A stretch of DNA of 5,037 nucleotides from an uncultured Prevotellaceae bacterium (lineage in GTDB: Bacteria > Bacteroidota > Bacteroidia > Bacteroidales > Muribaculaceae), in assembly GCA_946055125.1 (NCBI GenBank), contig CAMGFF010000192.1:1-5037 (forward strand). The letters run 5' to 3'. The first letter of the stretch is position 1; the number at the start of each line of letters is the position of its first letter. The translations under genes were made by a program, and so were the position numbers. A model generated the notes under the pieces. The model saw only the letters and a list, made by a program, of their open reading frames with translations. It made no database searches and was not told the origin of the DNA. This document shows, one piece after another, positions 1 to 5,037 of the stretch.

Positions 1-14
1 AACACATTTTTTTA

Positions 15-46
15 TTTGGTTAATTTTTGTTTTTGCCGTAAATTCG
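15..46 (+). promoter_or_regulatory. Probable Bacteroidetes-type promoter of the glycogen operon
   Basis: TTTG at 15-18 is followed, after 20 bp, by TAAATTCG at 39-46. The Bacteroidetes primary sigma factor consensus is TTTG at -33 and TAnnTTTG at -7, separated by about 19-21 bp, so the first box is exact, the second has one mismatch and the spacing is right. Transcription would start near position 50-55, leaving a leader of about 50 nt before the first ATG. The surrounding DNA is strongly A/T-rich, unlike the genes, which supports a regulatory role but also makes chance matches easier. No operator is recognisable. Confidence 0.5.
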
Positions 47-102
47 TATCGAAACTGAGAGTTTCAAATTTTTACCATACAAATAACCTAAAATTACTCA
101 TA

Positions 103-2049
103 ATGAGCTATTTAAAATTTGATAAGAGCCTGATGATAAATCTGGAGCAGTCACTTCCCAAGGAGATGCTGCGCACCAATCAGTCGGGCGCGTATCATTG
201 TACGACAATCGTTGGGTGTAACACTCGCAAGCAGCATGGATTGCTTGTGATACCGATTCCGGAGATGGACGATGACAACCACGTCCTTCTCTCGTCGCTC
301 GACGAGACTGTGATTCAGCACGGAGCGCCCTTTAACCTGGGGCTTCACAAGTACAATGACAACTGCTACAGCCCCAATGGGCATAAGTACATCCGAGAGT
401 ATGATTGCGAGACCGTGCCTCGCACGACGTATCGCGTGGGAGGCGTGATTCTCACCAAGGAGAAGATTTTCATATCGCATGAGAACCGCATCCTCATTCG
501 CTACACGCTGGTGGATGCCCACTCGCAGACCACGCTTCAGTTCCGTCCGTTCCTTGCATTCCGCAATGCCAACGACCTGTGCATGGAAAATGGCGTGGCG
601 AGCCGCGACTACCAGGAGGTGAAGAATGGAATTGCCACCTGCATGTATCCCGGCTACCCTACGCTCTACATGCAGTGCAGCCACAAGATGGACTTTGTGT
701 TCCAGCCCAACTGGTATAAGGGCATAGAGTACATCAAGGACCAGGAGCGCGGGATTCCCTACCGCGAGGACCTCTATGTGCCCGGCTACTTCCAGCTCAA
801 CATCAAGAAGGGCGAGAGCATTATCTTCTCGGCCGGCATATCGGAGGTGAGCCCGAGGAGCCTGTCGAAGATGTATGAGGCAGAGATAAAGACGCGCACC
901 CCTCGCACCAGCTTCTACAATTGTATGAAGAACTGCGCAAAGCAGTTCTATGTGGAGCGCACCGAGGGCAAATACATCCTTGCCGGATATCCATGGTTTA
1001 AGATTCGCGCCCGCGATGAGCTTATCGCTCTGCCGGGCACCACGCTGTCGGTTCACCACCGTGGCGACTTTGAGCAGATAATGGACACAGCGCAGAAGGC
1101 GCTGCACAACTTCATAGCCGACGGCACCACCGACAAGGTGATGCAGGGCATCGACCTTCCCGACGTGCCTCTGTGGGCAATATGGGCAATACAGCAATAC
1201 TACAAAGAGGCCGGAGAGACCGAGACTCGCAAGCGCTATGGCTCGATTGTGAAGGAGATAGTGGAATTTATCCTTGGCAACGGTCATCCCAACCTTGAGA
1301 TTAACGATGCCGGGCTGATTTCGACCAACGGCCGCGCCTATCCGGTGTCGTGGATGGACTCGTCGAACCCCGACGGCACCCCCATCGTGGCACGCACGGG
1401 CTATCTGGTGGAATTCAACGCGCTGTGGTATAACGCGCTGATGTTTGCGAGCGCACTCTATGCCACCGATGAGGCCGAGCGCGAGCGAGTGATGAAGTGG
1501 GAGCAGGTGGCAGCCACCTGCAAGGACGCATTCACCGACATGTTCATGAACGACTTCGGCTACCTCTACGACTATGTGACCGGGCTCTTCACCGACCTCA
1601 GCGTGCGCCCCAACATGATTATCGCCGCCGGACTCGACTATTCGCCGCTCGACCGCCGTCAGCGCAAGTCGGTGCTCGACGTGGTTACCCGCGAGCTTCT
1701 CACCCCCAAGGGACTGCGCACCCTCAGCCCTAAGAGCTATGGCTACACGCCGTGCTACCTGGGCAGCCCGTCGGAGCGCGAGTATGCCTACTATCAGGGG
1801 TCGGCACGTCCGTGGCTCATGGGCTTCTATGCCGATGCCTACATCAAGGTGTTTGGCATGAGCGGAGTGTCGTTCATAGAGCGCATGATGATAGGCTTCG
1901 AGGATGAGATGACCAAGGGCTGCATCGGCTCACTCTCAGAGCTGTATGACGGCAACCCGCCCTTTACGGGCCGCGGCGCCGTGAGCTTCGCCACCAACGT
2001 GGGCGGCGTGCTTCGCGTGCTTCGCCTGCTGAAGAATTTGAATATATAA
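103..2049 (+). CDS. Glycogen debranching enzyme (amylo-alpha-1,6-glucosidase, GDE_N + GDE_C/GH133)
   Basis: This 648-residue protein is predicted to hydrolyse alpha-1,6-linked glucose at branch points of glycogen or related alpha-glucans in the cytoplasm; no signal peptide or membrane segment is visible. The N-terminal half (about residues 15-250) has the look of a GDE_N beta-sandwich domain, including an S-G-A-Y-H-C-T-T-I-V-G-C-N-T-R-K-Q-H-G-L-L stretch. The C-terminal half (about 280-640) is an (alpha/alpha)6-barrel GDE_C domain with family motifs: GYPWF then RDELIALPG (295-312), TNGRAYPVSWMDS (408-420), EFNALWYNAL (437-446), RPN (502-504) and YYQGSARPW (563-571). The ATG at 103 is chosen over an in-frame TTG at 16 because family similarity begins at MSYLKFDKSL, and the 29 extra residues are unlike the family and would overlap the promoter. 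No Shine-Dalgarno is present, as usual in Bacteroidetes. It is first in a three-gene alpha-glucan cluster. The family is secure; the exact substrate is inferred. Confidence 0.93.
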   Translation: MSYLKFDKSLMINLEQSLPKEMLRTNQSGAYHCTTIVGCNTRKQHGLLVIPIPEMDDDNHVLLSSLDETVIQHGAPFNLGLHKYNDNCYSPNGHKYIREYDCETVPRTTYRVGGVILTKEKIFISHENRILIRYTLVDAHSQTTLQFRPFLAFRNANDLCMENGVASRDYQEVKNGIATCMYPGYPTLYMQCSHKMDFVFQPNWYKGIEYIKDQERGIPYREDLYVPGYFQLNIKKGESIIFSAGISEVSPRSLSKMYEAEIKTRTPRTSFYNCMKNCAKQFYVERTEGKYILAGYPWFKIRARDELIALPGTTLSVHHRGDFEQIMDTAQKALHNFIADGTTDKVMQGIDLPDVPLWAIWAIQQYYKEAGETETRKRYGSIVKEIVEFILGNGHPNLEINDAGLISTNGRAYPVSWMDSSNPDGTPIVARTGYLVEFNALWYNALMFASALYATDEAERERVMKWEQVAATCKDAFTDMFMNDFGYLYDYVTGLFTDLSVRPNMIIAAGLDYSPLDRRQRKSVLDVVTRELLTPKGLRTLSPKSYGYTPCYLGSPSEREYAYYQGSARPWLMGFYADAYIKVFGMSGVSFIERMMIGFEDEMTKGCIGSLSELYDGNPPFTGRGAVSFATNVGGVLRVLRLLKNLNI

Positions 2050-2084
2050 CCAGACATAAACTGCATCATTACCATATACACTAT

Positions 2085-3344
2085 ATGAAAGCATTAATGT
2101 TCGGGTGGGAGTTCCCACCTCATATCCTTGGAGGACTGGGCACAGCGAGCTATGGCCTGACGAAGGGTATGTATGACAACGGCGACATGGACATCACATT
2201 TGTGATACCTAAGCCCTGGGGTGACGAGGAGCGCAGCTTTGCCCGCATAGTGGGAGCAAACAGCGTGCCGGTTGCATGGCGCGACGTGAGCTACGACTAT
2301 GTGCAGAGCCGCATAGGCAACGTGATGGACCCGCAGCTCTACTTCGACCTGCGCGACCACATCTATGCCGACTTCAACTACATGGGCACCAACGACCTGG
2401 GCTGCATAGAGTTCTCGGGCCGCTATCCCGACAACCTGCTTGAGGAAATCAACAACTACTCGATAATGGCAGGCGTGATAGCACGTACGGTTGACTTCGA
2501 CGTGATACACTCTCACGACTGGCTCACCTATCCCGCCGGCATCCACGCCAAGCAGGTGACCGGCAAGCCTCTGGTGATACACGTGCATGCCACCGACTTC
2601 GACCGCAGCCGTGGCAACGTTAACCCCACGGTGTTCTCGATAGAGAAGGACGGCATGAACAACGCCGACCACATCATCACCGTGAGCAACCTCACGCGCC
2701 AGACCGTGATAGAGAAATATGGCATCAACCCCGAGAAGGTGACTACGGTGCACAATGCCGTGGAGCCACTGAGCGAGGAGATACGCAGCATAAAGATGCA
2801 GAAGGGCAAGGACAAAGTGGTGACCTTCCTGGGCCGCATCACCATGCAGAAAGGACCGGAATACTTCGTGGAGGCAGCATCGCGCGTGCTTGCCAAGACG
2901 CACAACGTGCGCTTCGTGATGGCCGGCAGCGGCGACATGATGGAGAAGATGATTCGCCTCGCCGCCGACCGCGACATTGCCGACCGCTTCCACTTCACGG
3001 GCTTCCTGAAGGGACGTCAGGTGTATGAGATGCTGGCAGCGAGCGACGTGTATATCATGCCGTCGGTATCGGAGCCCTTCGGAATATCGCCGCTTGAGGC
3101 CATGCAGATGGGTGTGCCGTCGATTATATCGAAGCAGTCGGGCTGCGCCGAGATTCTTGAGAATGTGATAAAGGTTGACTACTGGGACATCAATGCCCTT
3201 GCCGACTCAATCTACGCCATCATCAAGAACCCGGCACTCTACAACCACCTGCGCGACCAGGGTCTTGCCGAAATCGACACCATACAGTGGAAGATGGCCG
3301 GAGCCAAGGTTATCGACATTTACCATAAGGTGATAGGAAGATAG
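2085..3344 (+). CDS. GT-B glycosyltransferase, glycogen synthase-like (GT4/GT5 type)
   Basis: This 419-residue cytoplasmic GT-B enzyme is predicted to transfer glucose from a nucleotide sugar to a growing alpha-1,4-glucan. Near the N-terminus it has FPPHILGGLGTASYGL (10-25), the glycine-rich loop seen in starch and glycogen synthases. VIHSHDW (140-146) is the second typical motif of this fold. The C-terminal Rossmann domain carries FLGRITMQKGP (248-258), in which R251 and K256 occupy the positions that bind the donor diphosphate. SEPFGISPLEA (329-339) supplies the E-x7-E pair (E330 and E338) of retaining GT-B enzymes. Length is normal for the family and the gene is intact. It starts 35 bp after the debranching enzyme with no promoter or terminator between, so co-transcription is likely. 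Its place between debranching and amylase-like genes supports a glycogen synthase role, but donor (UDP- or ADP-glucose) and acceptor cannot be read from the sequence; a different GT4 specificity remains possible. Confidence 0.9.
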   Translation: MKALMFGWEFPPHILGGLGTASYGLTKGMYDNGDMDITFVIPKPWGDEERSFARIVGANSVPVAWRDVSYDYVQSRIGNVMDPQLYFDLRDHIYADFNYMGTNDLGCIEFSGRYPDNLLEEINNYSIMAGVIARTVDFDVIHSHDWLTYPAGIHAKQVTGKPLVIHVHATDFDRSRGNVNPTVFSIEKDGMNNADHIITVSNLTRQTVIEKYGINPEKVTTVHNAVEPLSEEIRSIKMQKGKDKVVTFLGRITMQKGPEYFVEAASRVLAKTHNVRFVMAGSGDMMEKMIRLAADRDIADRFHFTGFLKGRQVYEMLAASDVYIMPSVSEPFGISPLEAMQMGVPSIISKQSGCAEILENVIKVDYWDINALADSIYAIIKNPALYNHLRDQGLAEIDTIQWKMAGAKVIDIYHKVIGR

Positions 3345-3384
3345 GAGTGGAGCGGTAAGAGGTGAGAGGGCTTGCCTGTGAATA

Positions 3385-3419
3385 CGACACTCAGCCAATC
3401 CACTCGACACTCTGCTCAA
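3385..3419. repeat. Imperfect direct repeat, CGACACTC core, two copies
   Basis: CGACACTCAGCCAA at 3385-3398 and CGACACTCTGCTCAA at 3405-3419 share an exact 8-bp core and a similar right flank, with starts 20 bp apart. This may be a local duplication that has drifted, or a paired protein-binding site, since the 20-bp period is close to two helical turns. Only the similarity is observed; the function is unknown. Confidence 0.4.
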
Positions 3420-3422
3420 CCG

Positions 3423-3479
3423 AAACAAAACAAAACCAAGCGTCGGCCGGAAAGCGTCGGCGCAGCAAACAAAACAAAA
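3423..3479. repeat. Nested direct repeats: A-rich 13-mer flanking a GC-rich 10-mer pair
   Basis: AAACAAAACAAAA occurs exactly at 3423-3435 and 3467-3479. Between them AAGCGTCGGC occurs exactly at 3438-3447 and 3452-3461, 14 bp apart. The order is therefore A-rich, GC-rich, GC-rich, A-rich. The A-rich units are low complexity, but the 10-bp GC-rich pair is not easily chance over so short a stretch. This could come from replication slippage or be a tandem regulator-binding site ahead of the GH57 gene. There are too few and too short copies for a CRISPR. Confidence 0.5.
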
Positions 3480-3513
3480 AAGTTAAACATTCTCAACTAA
3501 CATCGACAATAAA

Positions 3514-4920
3514 ATGAAAGCCATTTGTTTTTATTTTCAGATACATCAGCCGTTCCGTTTGAAGACCTATCGCTTCTTCGATATTGGTAACGATCACTAC
3601 TACTATGATGATTTCGCCAACGACGAGATTATCACCCGCATAGCTCACCGCAGCTACCTGCCGGCCAATGCCATGCTTCTCGACATGATCAAGGAGAGCG
3701 GCAAGAAATTCAAGGTTGCATTCTCTATCTCGGGAACCGCGCTTGAGCAGCTTGAGCAATATGTGCCCGAGTTTATCGACTCGATGAAGGAGCTTGCCGC
3801 CACAGGCTGCGTGGAGTTCCTCTCTGAGACCTACGGACATTCCCTCTCATCGCTTGGCGACCCCGAGGAGTTTGTGGCTCAGGTGAAGGCACACGATGCC
3901 AAGATAGAGGACCTCTTCGGGCAGAAGCCGAAAGTGTTCCGCAACACGGAGCTTATCTACAGCGACGACATCGCATCGATGGTGGCAGCCATGGGCTTCA
4001 AGGGCGCAATCACCGATGGCGCAAAGCATATCCTTGGCTGGAAGTCGCCTAACTACGTGTATGCCTCGGCAGCAGCCCCCAAGCTGAAACTTCTCCTTAA
4101 GAACTCAAAGCTGAGCGACGACATCTCCTTCCGCTTCAGCAACCCCGACTGGGACGCATATCCACTCACAGCCGACAAATACATCGACTGGATTGCCAGC
4201 ACACCGCAAGAGGAGCAAATCATCAACCTCTTCATGAACTATGAGACCTTTGGTGAGCTTCAGGCACGCGAGACCGGTATATTTGAGTTTATGAAGGCTC
4301 TTCCGCGCTTCGCCAAGGAGAAAGACATCGCATTCTGGACACCGAGCGAGACACTCTCGAAGCTGAAATCGGTGGGCGAGCTGTCGGTGCCCTATCCAAT
4401 GTCGTGGGCCGATGAGGCACGCGACACCAGCGCATGGCTTGGCAACGACCTCCAGAACGAGGCGTTCAAGAAGCTCTACTCGATTTCGGAGCGCGTGCGC
4501 CTGTGCGACGACCGCAAGATCAAGGAGGACTGGAACCGCCTGCAGACGAGCGACCACTTCTTCTACATGTGCACCAAGCACCGTGCCGACGGCGTGGTAC
4601 ACTCGCACTACAGCCCCTACGACACACCATTTGCGGCATTTATGAACTACATGAATGTGCTGGCCGACTTCATTGTGCGCGTAGAGGAGCAGTATCCTCT
4701 CTCAATTGAGAATGAGGAGCTGAATGCACTGCTCACCACCATTCGCAACCAGGCCAAGGAGATAGAGGAGCTCAACCGCGAAGTGGCCATGATGCGCACC
4801 AACATCATCAAGGCCGAGGAAGGCGACATGGAGCCTGTGAGTGCAGAGGAGAAGCCTGCCAAGAAAGCAGCCGCCAAGAAAGCAGCCGCCCGAAAGACTG
4901 CGGCCAAGAAAGCAGAGTAA
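3514..4920 (+). CDS. GH57 alpha-amylase-like glycoside hydrolase with coiled-coil and Lys/Ala tail
   Basis: This 468-residue protein belongs to GH57, which acts on alpha-1,4-glucans (amylase, 4-alpha-glucanotransferase or branching activities). Conserved features in order are FQIHQPFR with H11 (region 1), VEFLSETYGHS with H109 (region 2), VFRNTELIYSDD with E146 as the expected catalytic nucleophile (region 3), FMNYETFGEL at 240-249 (region 4), and DHFFYMCTKH (347-356) followed by HSHYSPYD (363-370) in the helical region. Region 4 has N242 where related archaeal amylases have, as I recall, an Asp, so activity needs care. Beyond the catalytic domain come a heptad-patterned coiled coil (about 397-433) and a Lys/Ala-rich tail (447-468). 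No signal peptide is present, so a cytoplasmic role on glycogen is likely, with the debranching enzyme and synthase upstream. The ATG at 3514 begins directly at the conserved first strand (MKAICFYFQIHQP). GH57 membership is sure; the precise specificity is open. Confidence 0.9.
   Translation: MKAICFYFQIHQPFRLKTYRFFDIGNDHYYYDDFANDEIITRIAHRSYLPANAMLLDMIKESGKKFKVAFSISGTALEQLEQYVPEFIDSMKELAATGCVEFLSETYGHSLSSLGDPEEFVAQVKAHDAKIEDLFGQKPKVFRNTELIYSDDIASMVAAMGFKGAITDGAKHILGWKSPNYVYASAAAPKLKLLLKNSKLSDDISFRFSNPDWDAYPLTADKYIDWIASTPQEEQIINLFMNYETFGELQARETGIFEFMKALPRFAKEKDIAFWTPSETLSKLKSVGELSVPYPMSWADEARDTSAWLGNDLQNEAFKKLYSISERVRLCDDRKIKEDWNRLQTSDHFFYMCTKHRADGVVHSHYSPYDTPFAAFMNYMNVLADFIVRVEEQYPLSIENEELNALLTTIRNQAKEIEELNREVAMMRTNIIKAEEGDMEPVSAEEKPAKKAAAKKAAARKTAAKKAE
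4858..4917 (+). repeat. Four 15-bp in-frame tandem repeats encoding AKKAA-type units
   Basis: The last 20 codons of the GH57 gene consist of four consecutive 15-bp units. Units 1 and 2 (4858-4872 and 4873-4887) are identical, GCCAAGAAAGCAGCC, encoding AKKAA. Unit 3 (4888-4902) is diverged and encodes ARKTA. Unit 4 (4903-4917) matches the first 13 bases and encodes AKKAE, followed by the stop codon. Together with the preceding EEKP they form a strongly basic tail like those of histone H1. The identity of units 1 and 2 at the DNA level indicates recent duplication, and copy number may vary between strains. Confidence 0.85.
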
Positions 4921-4947
4921 TTTTAGATAGCTCAATAACCAAAATGG

Positions 4948-4980
4948 AGGCGTGTCGCTGTGTAGCGGCACGCCTTTTTT
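4948..4980 (+). terminator. Intrinsic (rho-independent) terminator of the operon
   Basis: AGGCGTGTCGCT (4948-4959) pairs with AGCGGCACGCCT (4964-4975), giving a 12-bp stem with a single G-U wobble and a GTGT loop, followed by T residues to 4980. It lies 28 bp after the GH57 stop codon and would end the three-gene transcript. It also sits immediately upstream of a group II intron-like sequence, and terminator stems are the known target context for class C group II introns. Confidence 0.9.
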
Positions 4981-4982
4981 GC

Positions 4983-5037
4983 GTTCGCCCGACATGGGCA
5001 TAATCTAATGGGTGAAAGTCCCGAGCGCGCCCCGATA
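4983..5037 (+). mobile_element. 5' end of a group II intron (probably class C), cut by window end
   Basis: The sequence from about 4983 aligns by eye with the start of bacterial class IIC introns such as the Oceanobacillus iheyensis intron (GUGUGCCCGGCAUGGGUG, then GGGUGAGAGUCCCGA). Here it reads GTTCGCCCGACATGGGC, then TAATCTAAT, then GGGTGAAAGTCCCGA. Two small domain I helices are visible: GCCC (4987-4990) with GGGC (4996-4999), and GGG (5010-5012) with CCC (5020-5022) closing a TGAAAGT loop. The position directly 3' of a terminator hairpin and T-run, in the same orientation, fits IIC target choice. The first five bases, GTTCG, differ at one position from the GUGYG consensus, so the exact boundary is uncertain by a couple of bases. 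The rest of the ribozyme and any reverse transcriptase/maturase lie outside the window, so it could be a full intron or a remnant. Confidence 0.75.

Larger units (their letters stand above)
3345..3513 (+). other. 169-bp intergenic spacer, no clear promoter or terminator
   Basis: This gap is much longer than the 35 bp between the first two genes. No TTTG box or TAnnTTTG element is present, so I cannot support a separate promoter for the GH57 gene. No hairpin followed by a T-run is visible; the only longer-range pairing is GAGTGGA (3345-3351) with TCCACTC (3399-3405), with a 47-nt loop, which is weak. The composition shifts from G/A-rich through C/A-rich to A-rich just before the GH57 start codon, which lacks a Shine-Dalgarno. 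The spacer contains several short direct repeats, listed separately. Confidence 0.5.

Noticed and set aside
16..102. Upstream TTG start extending the debranching enzyme by 29 residues
   Set aside because: The extension is A/T-rich, lies over the probable promoter, and encodes residues unlike the family; similarity starts at the ATG at 103.
151..1287. Long antisense reading frame (378 codons) opposite the debranching enzyme
   Set aside because: Its open length follows from the codon bias of the GC-rich sense gene. The protein is a His/Val/Ala/Leu-rich mixture with no recognisable domain, while the sense frame carries clear family motifs.
2094..2993. Antisense frame (299 codons) opposite the glycosyltransferase
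   Set aside because: It is a shadow of the conserved sense gene, with a repetitive V-A-H-H composition and no family motif.
3345..3405. Possible attenuator hairpin between GAGTGGA and TCCACTC
   Set aside because: It has only 7 bp with a 47-nt loop and no following T-run, so it is too weak to call a terminator or riboswitch.
3423..3479. Possible CRISPR-like array in the spacer
   Set aside because: Only two copies each of 10- and 13-bp units, nested rather than regularly spaced, partly low complexity, and no cas genes nearby.
4702..5001. Antisense frame running through the GH57 tail, the terminator and the intron-like end
   Set aside because: It crosses a strong terminator hairpin and is a Leu/Gly/Cys-rich complement of the Lys/Ala repeats, with no sign of being a real gene.
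4981..5037. Riboswitch or small RNA as an alternative for the structured end
   Set aside because: The two short helices and conserved GGGTGAAAGTCCC block fit group II intron domain I much better, and the position behind a terminator matches class C insertion.

Overview
The window looks like a chromosomal segment from a Bacteroidales bacterium. Three things suggest this: the protein sequences match the Bacteroides/Prevotella/Muribaculaceae versions of these families as I remember them; none of the three genes has a Shine-Dalgarno sequence, and all have A/T-rich leaders; and a Bacteroidetes-type promoter (TTTG, 20 bp, TAnnTTTG-like) lies upstream of the first gene. The coding DNA is fairly GC-rich, which would suit a Muribaculaceae-like member, but that family-level guess is weak.

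Layout, all on the + strand. 1-102: A/T-rich leader with a probable promoter. 103-2049: two-domain glycogen debranching enzyme (amylo-alpha-1,6-glucosidase, GDE_N plus GDE_C/GH133). 2085-3344: GT-B glycosyltransferase of the glycogen-synthase/GT4 type, 35 bp downstream. 3345-3513: a 169-bp spacer made of short direct repeats, with no recognisable promoter or terminator. 3514-4920: GH57 alpha-amylase-like protein with an added coiled coil and a Lys/Ala-rich tail encoded by four 15-bp tandem units. 4948-4980: strong intrinsic terminator. From about 4983 to the window end: sequence matching the 5' end of a bacterial group II intron, probably class C, sitting directly behind the terminator and cut off by the window edge.

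Together the three genes form a compact module for intracellular alpha-glucan (glycogen) metabolism: chain extension (GT), removal of alpha-1,6 branches (GDE), and cleavage or remodelling of alpha-1,4 chains (GH57). No protein shows a signal peptide, so a cytoplasmic role is expected. One upstream promoter and one downstream terminator suggest a single transcription unit, although the 169-bp spacer could hold an unseen regulatory element.

The points most worth a second look are the group II intron end behind the terminator, the repeat-encoded histone-H1-like tail on the GH57 protein, the Asn in the GH57 YETFG motif where an acidic residue is expected, and the repeat-built spacer. I see no wholly new system: the core is a known metabolic cluster.
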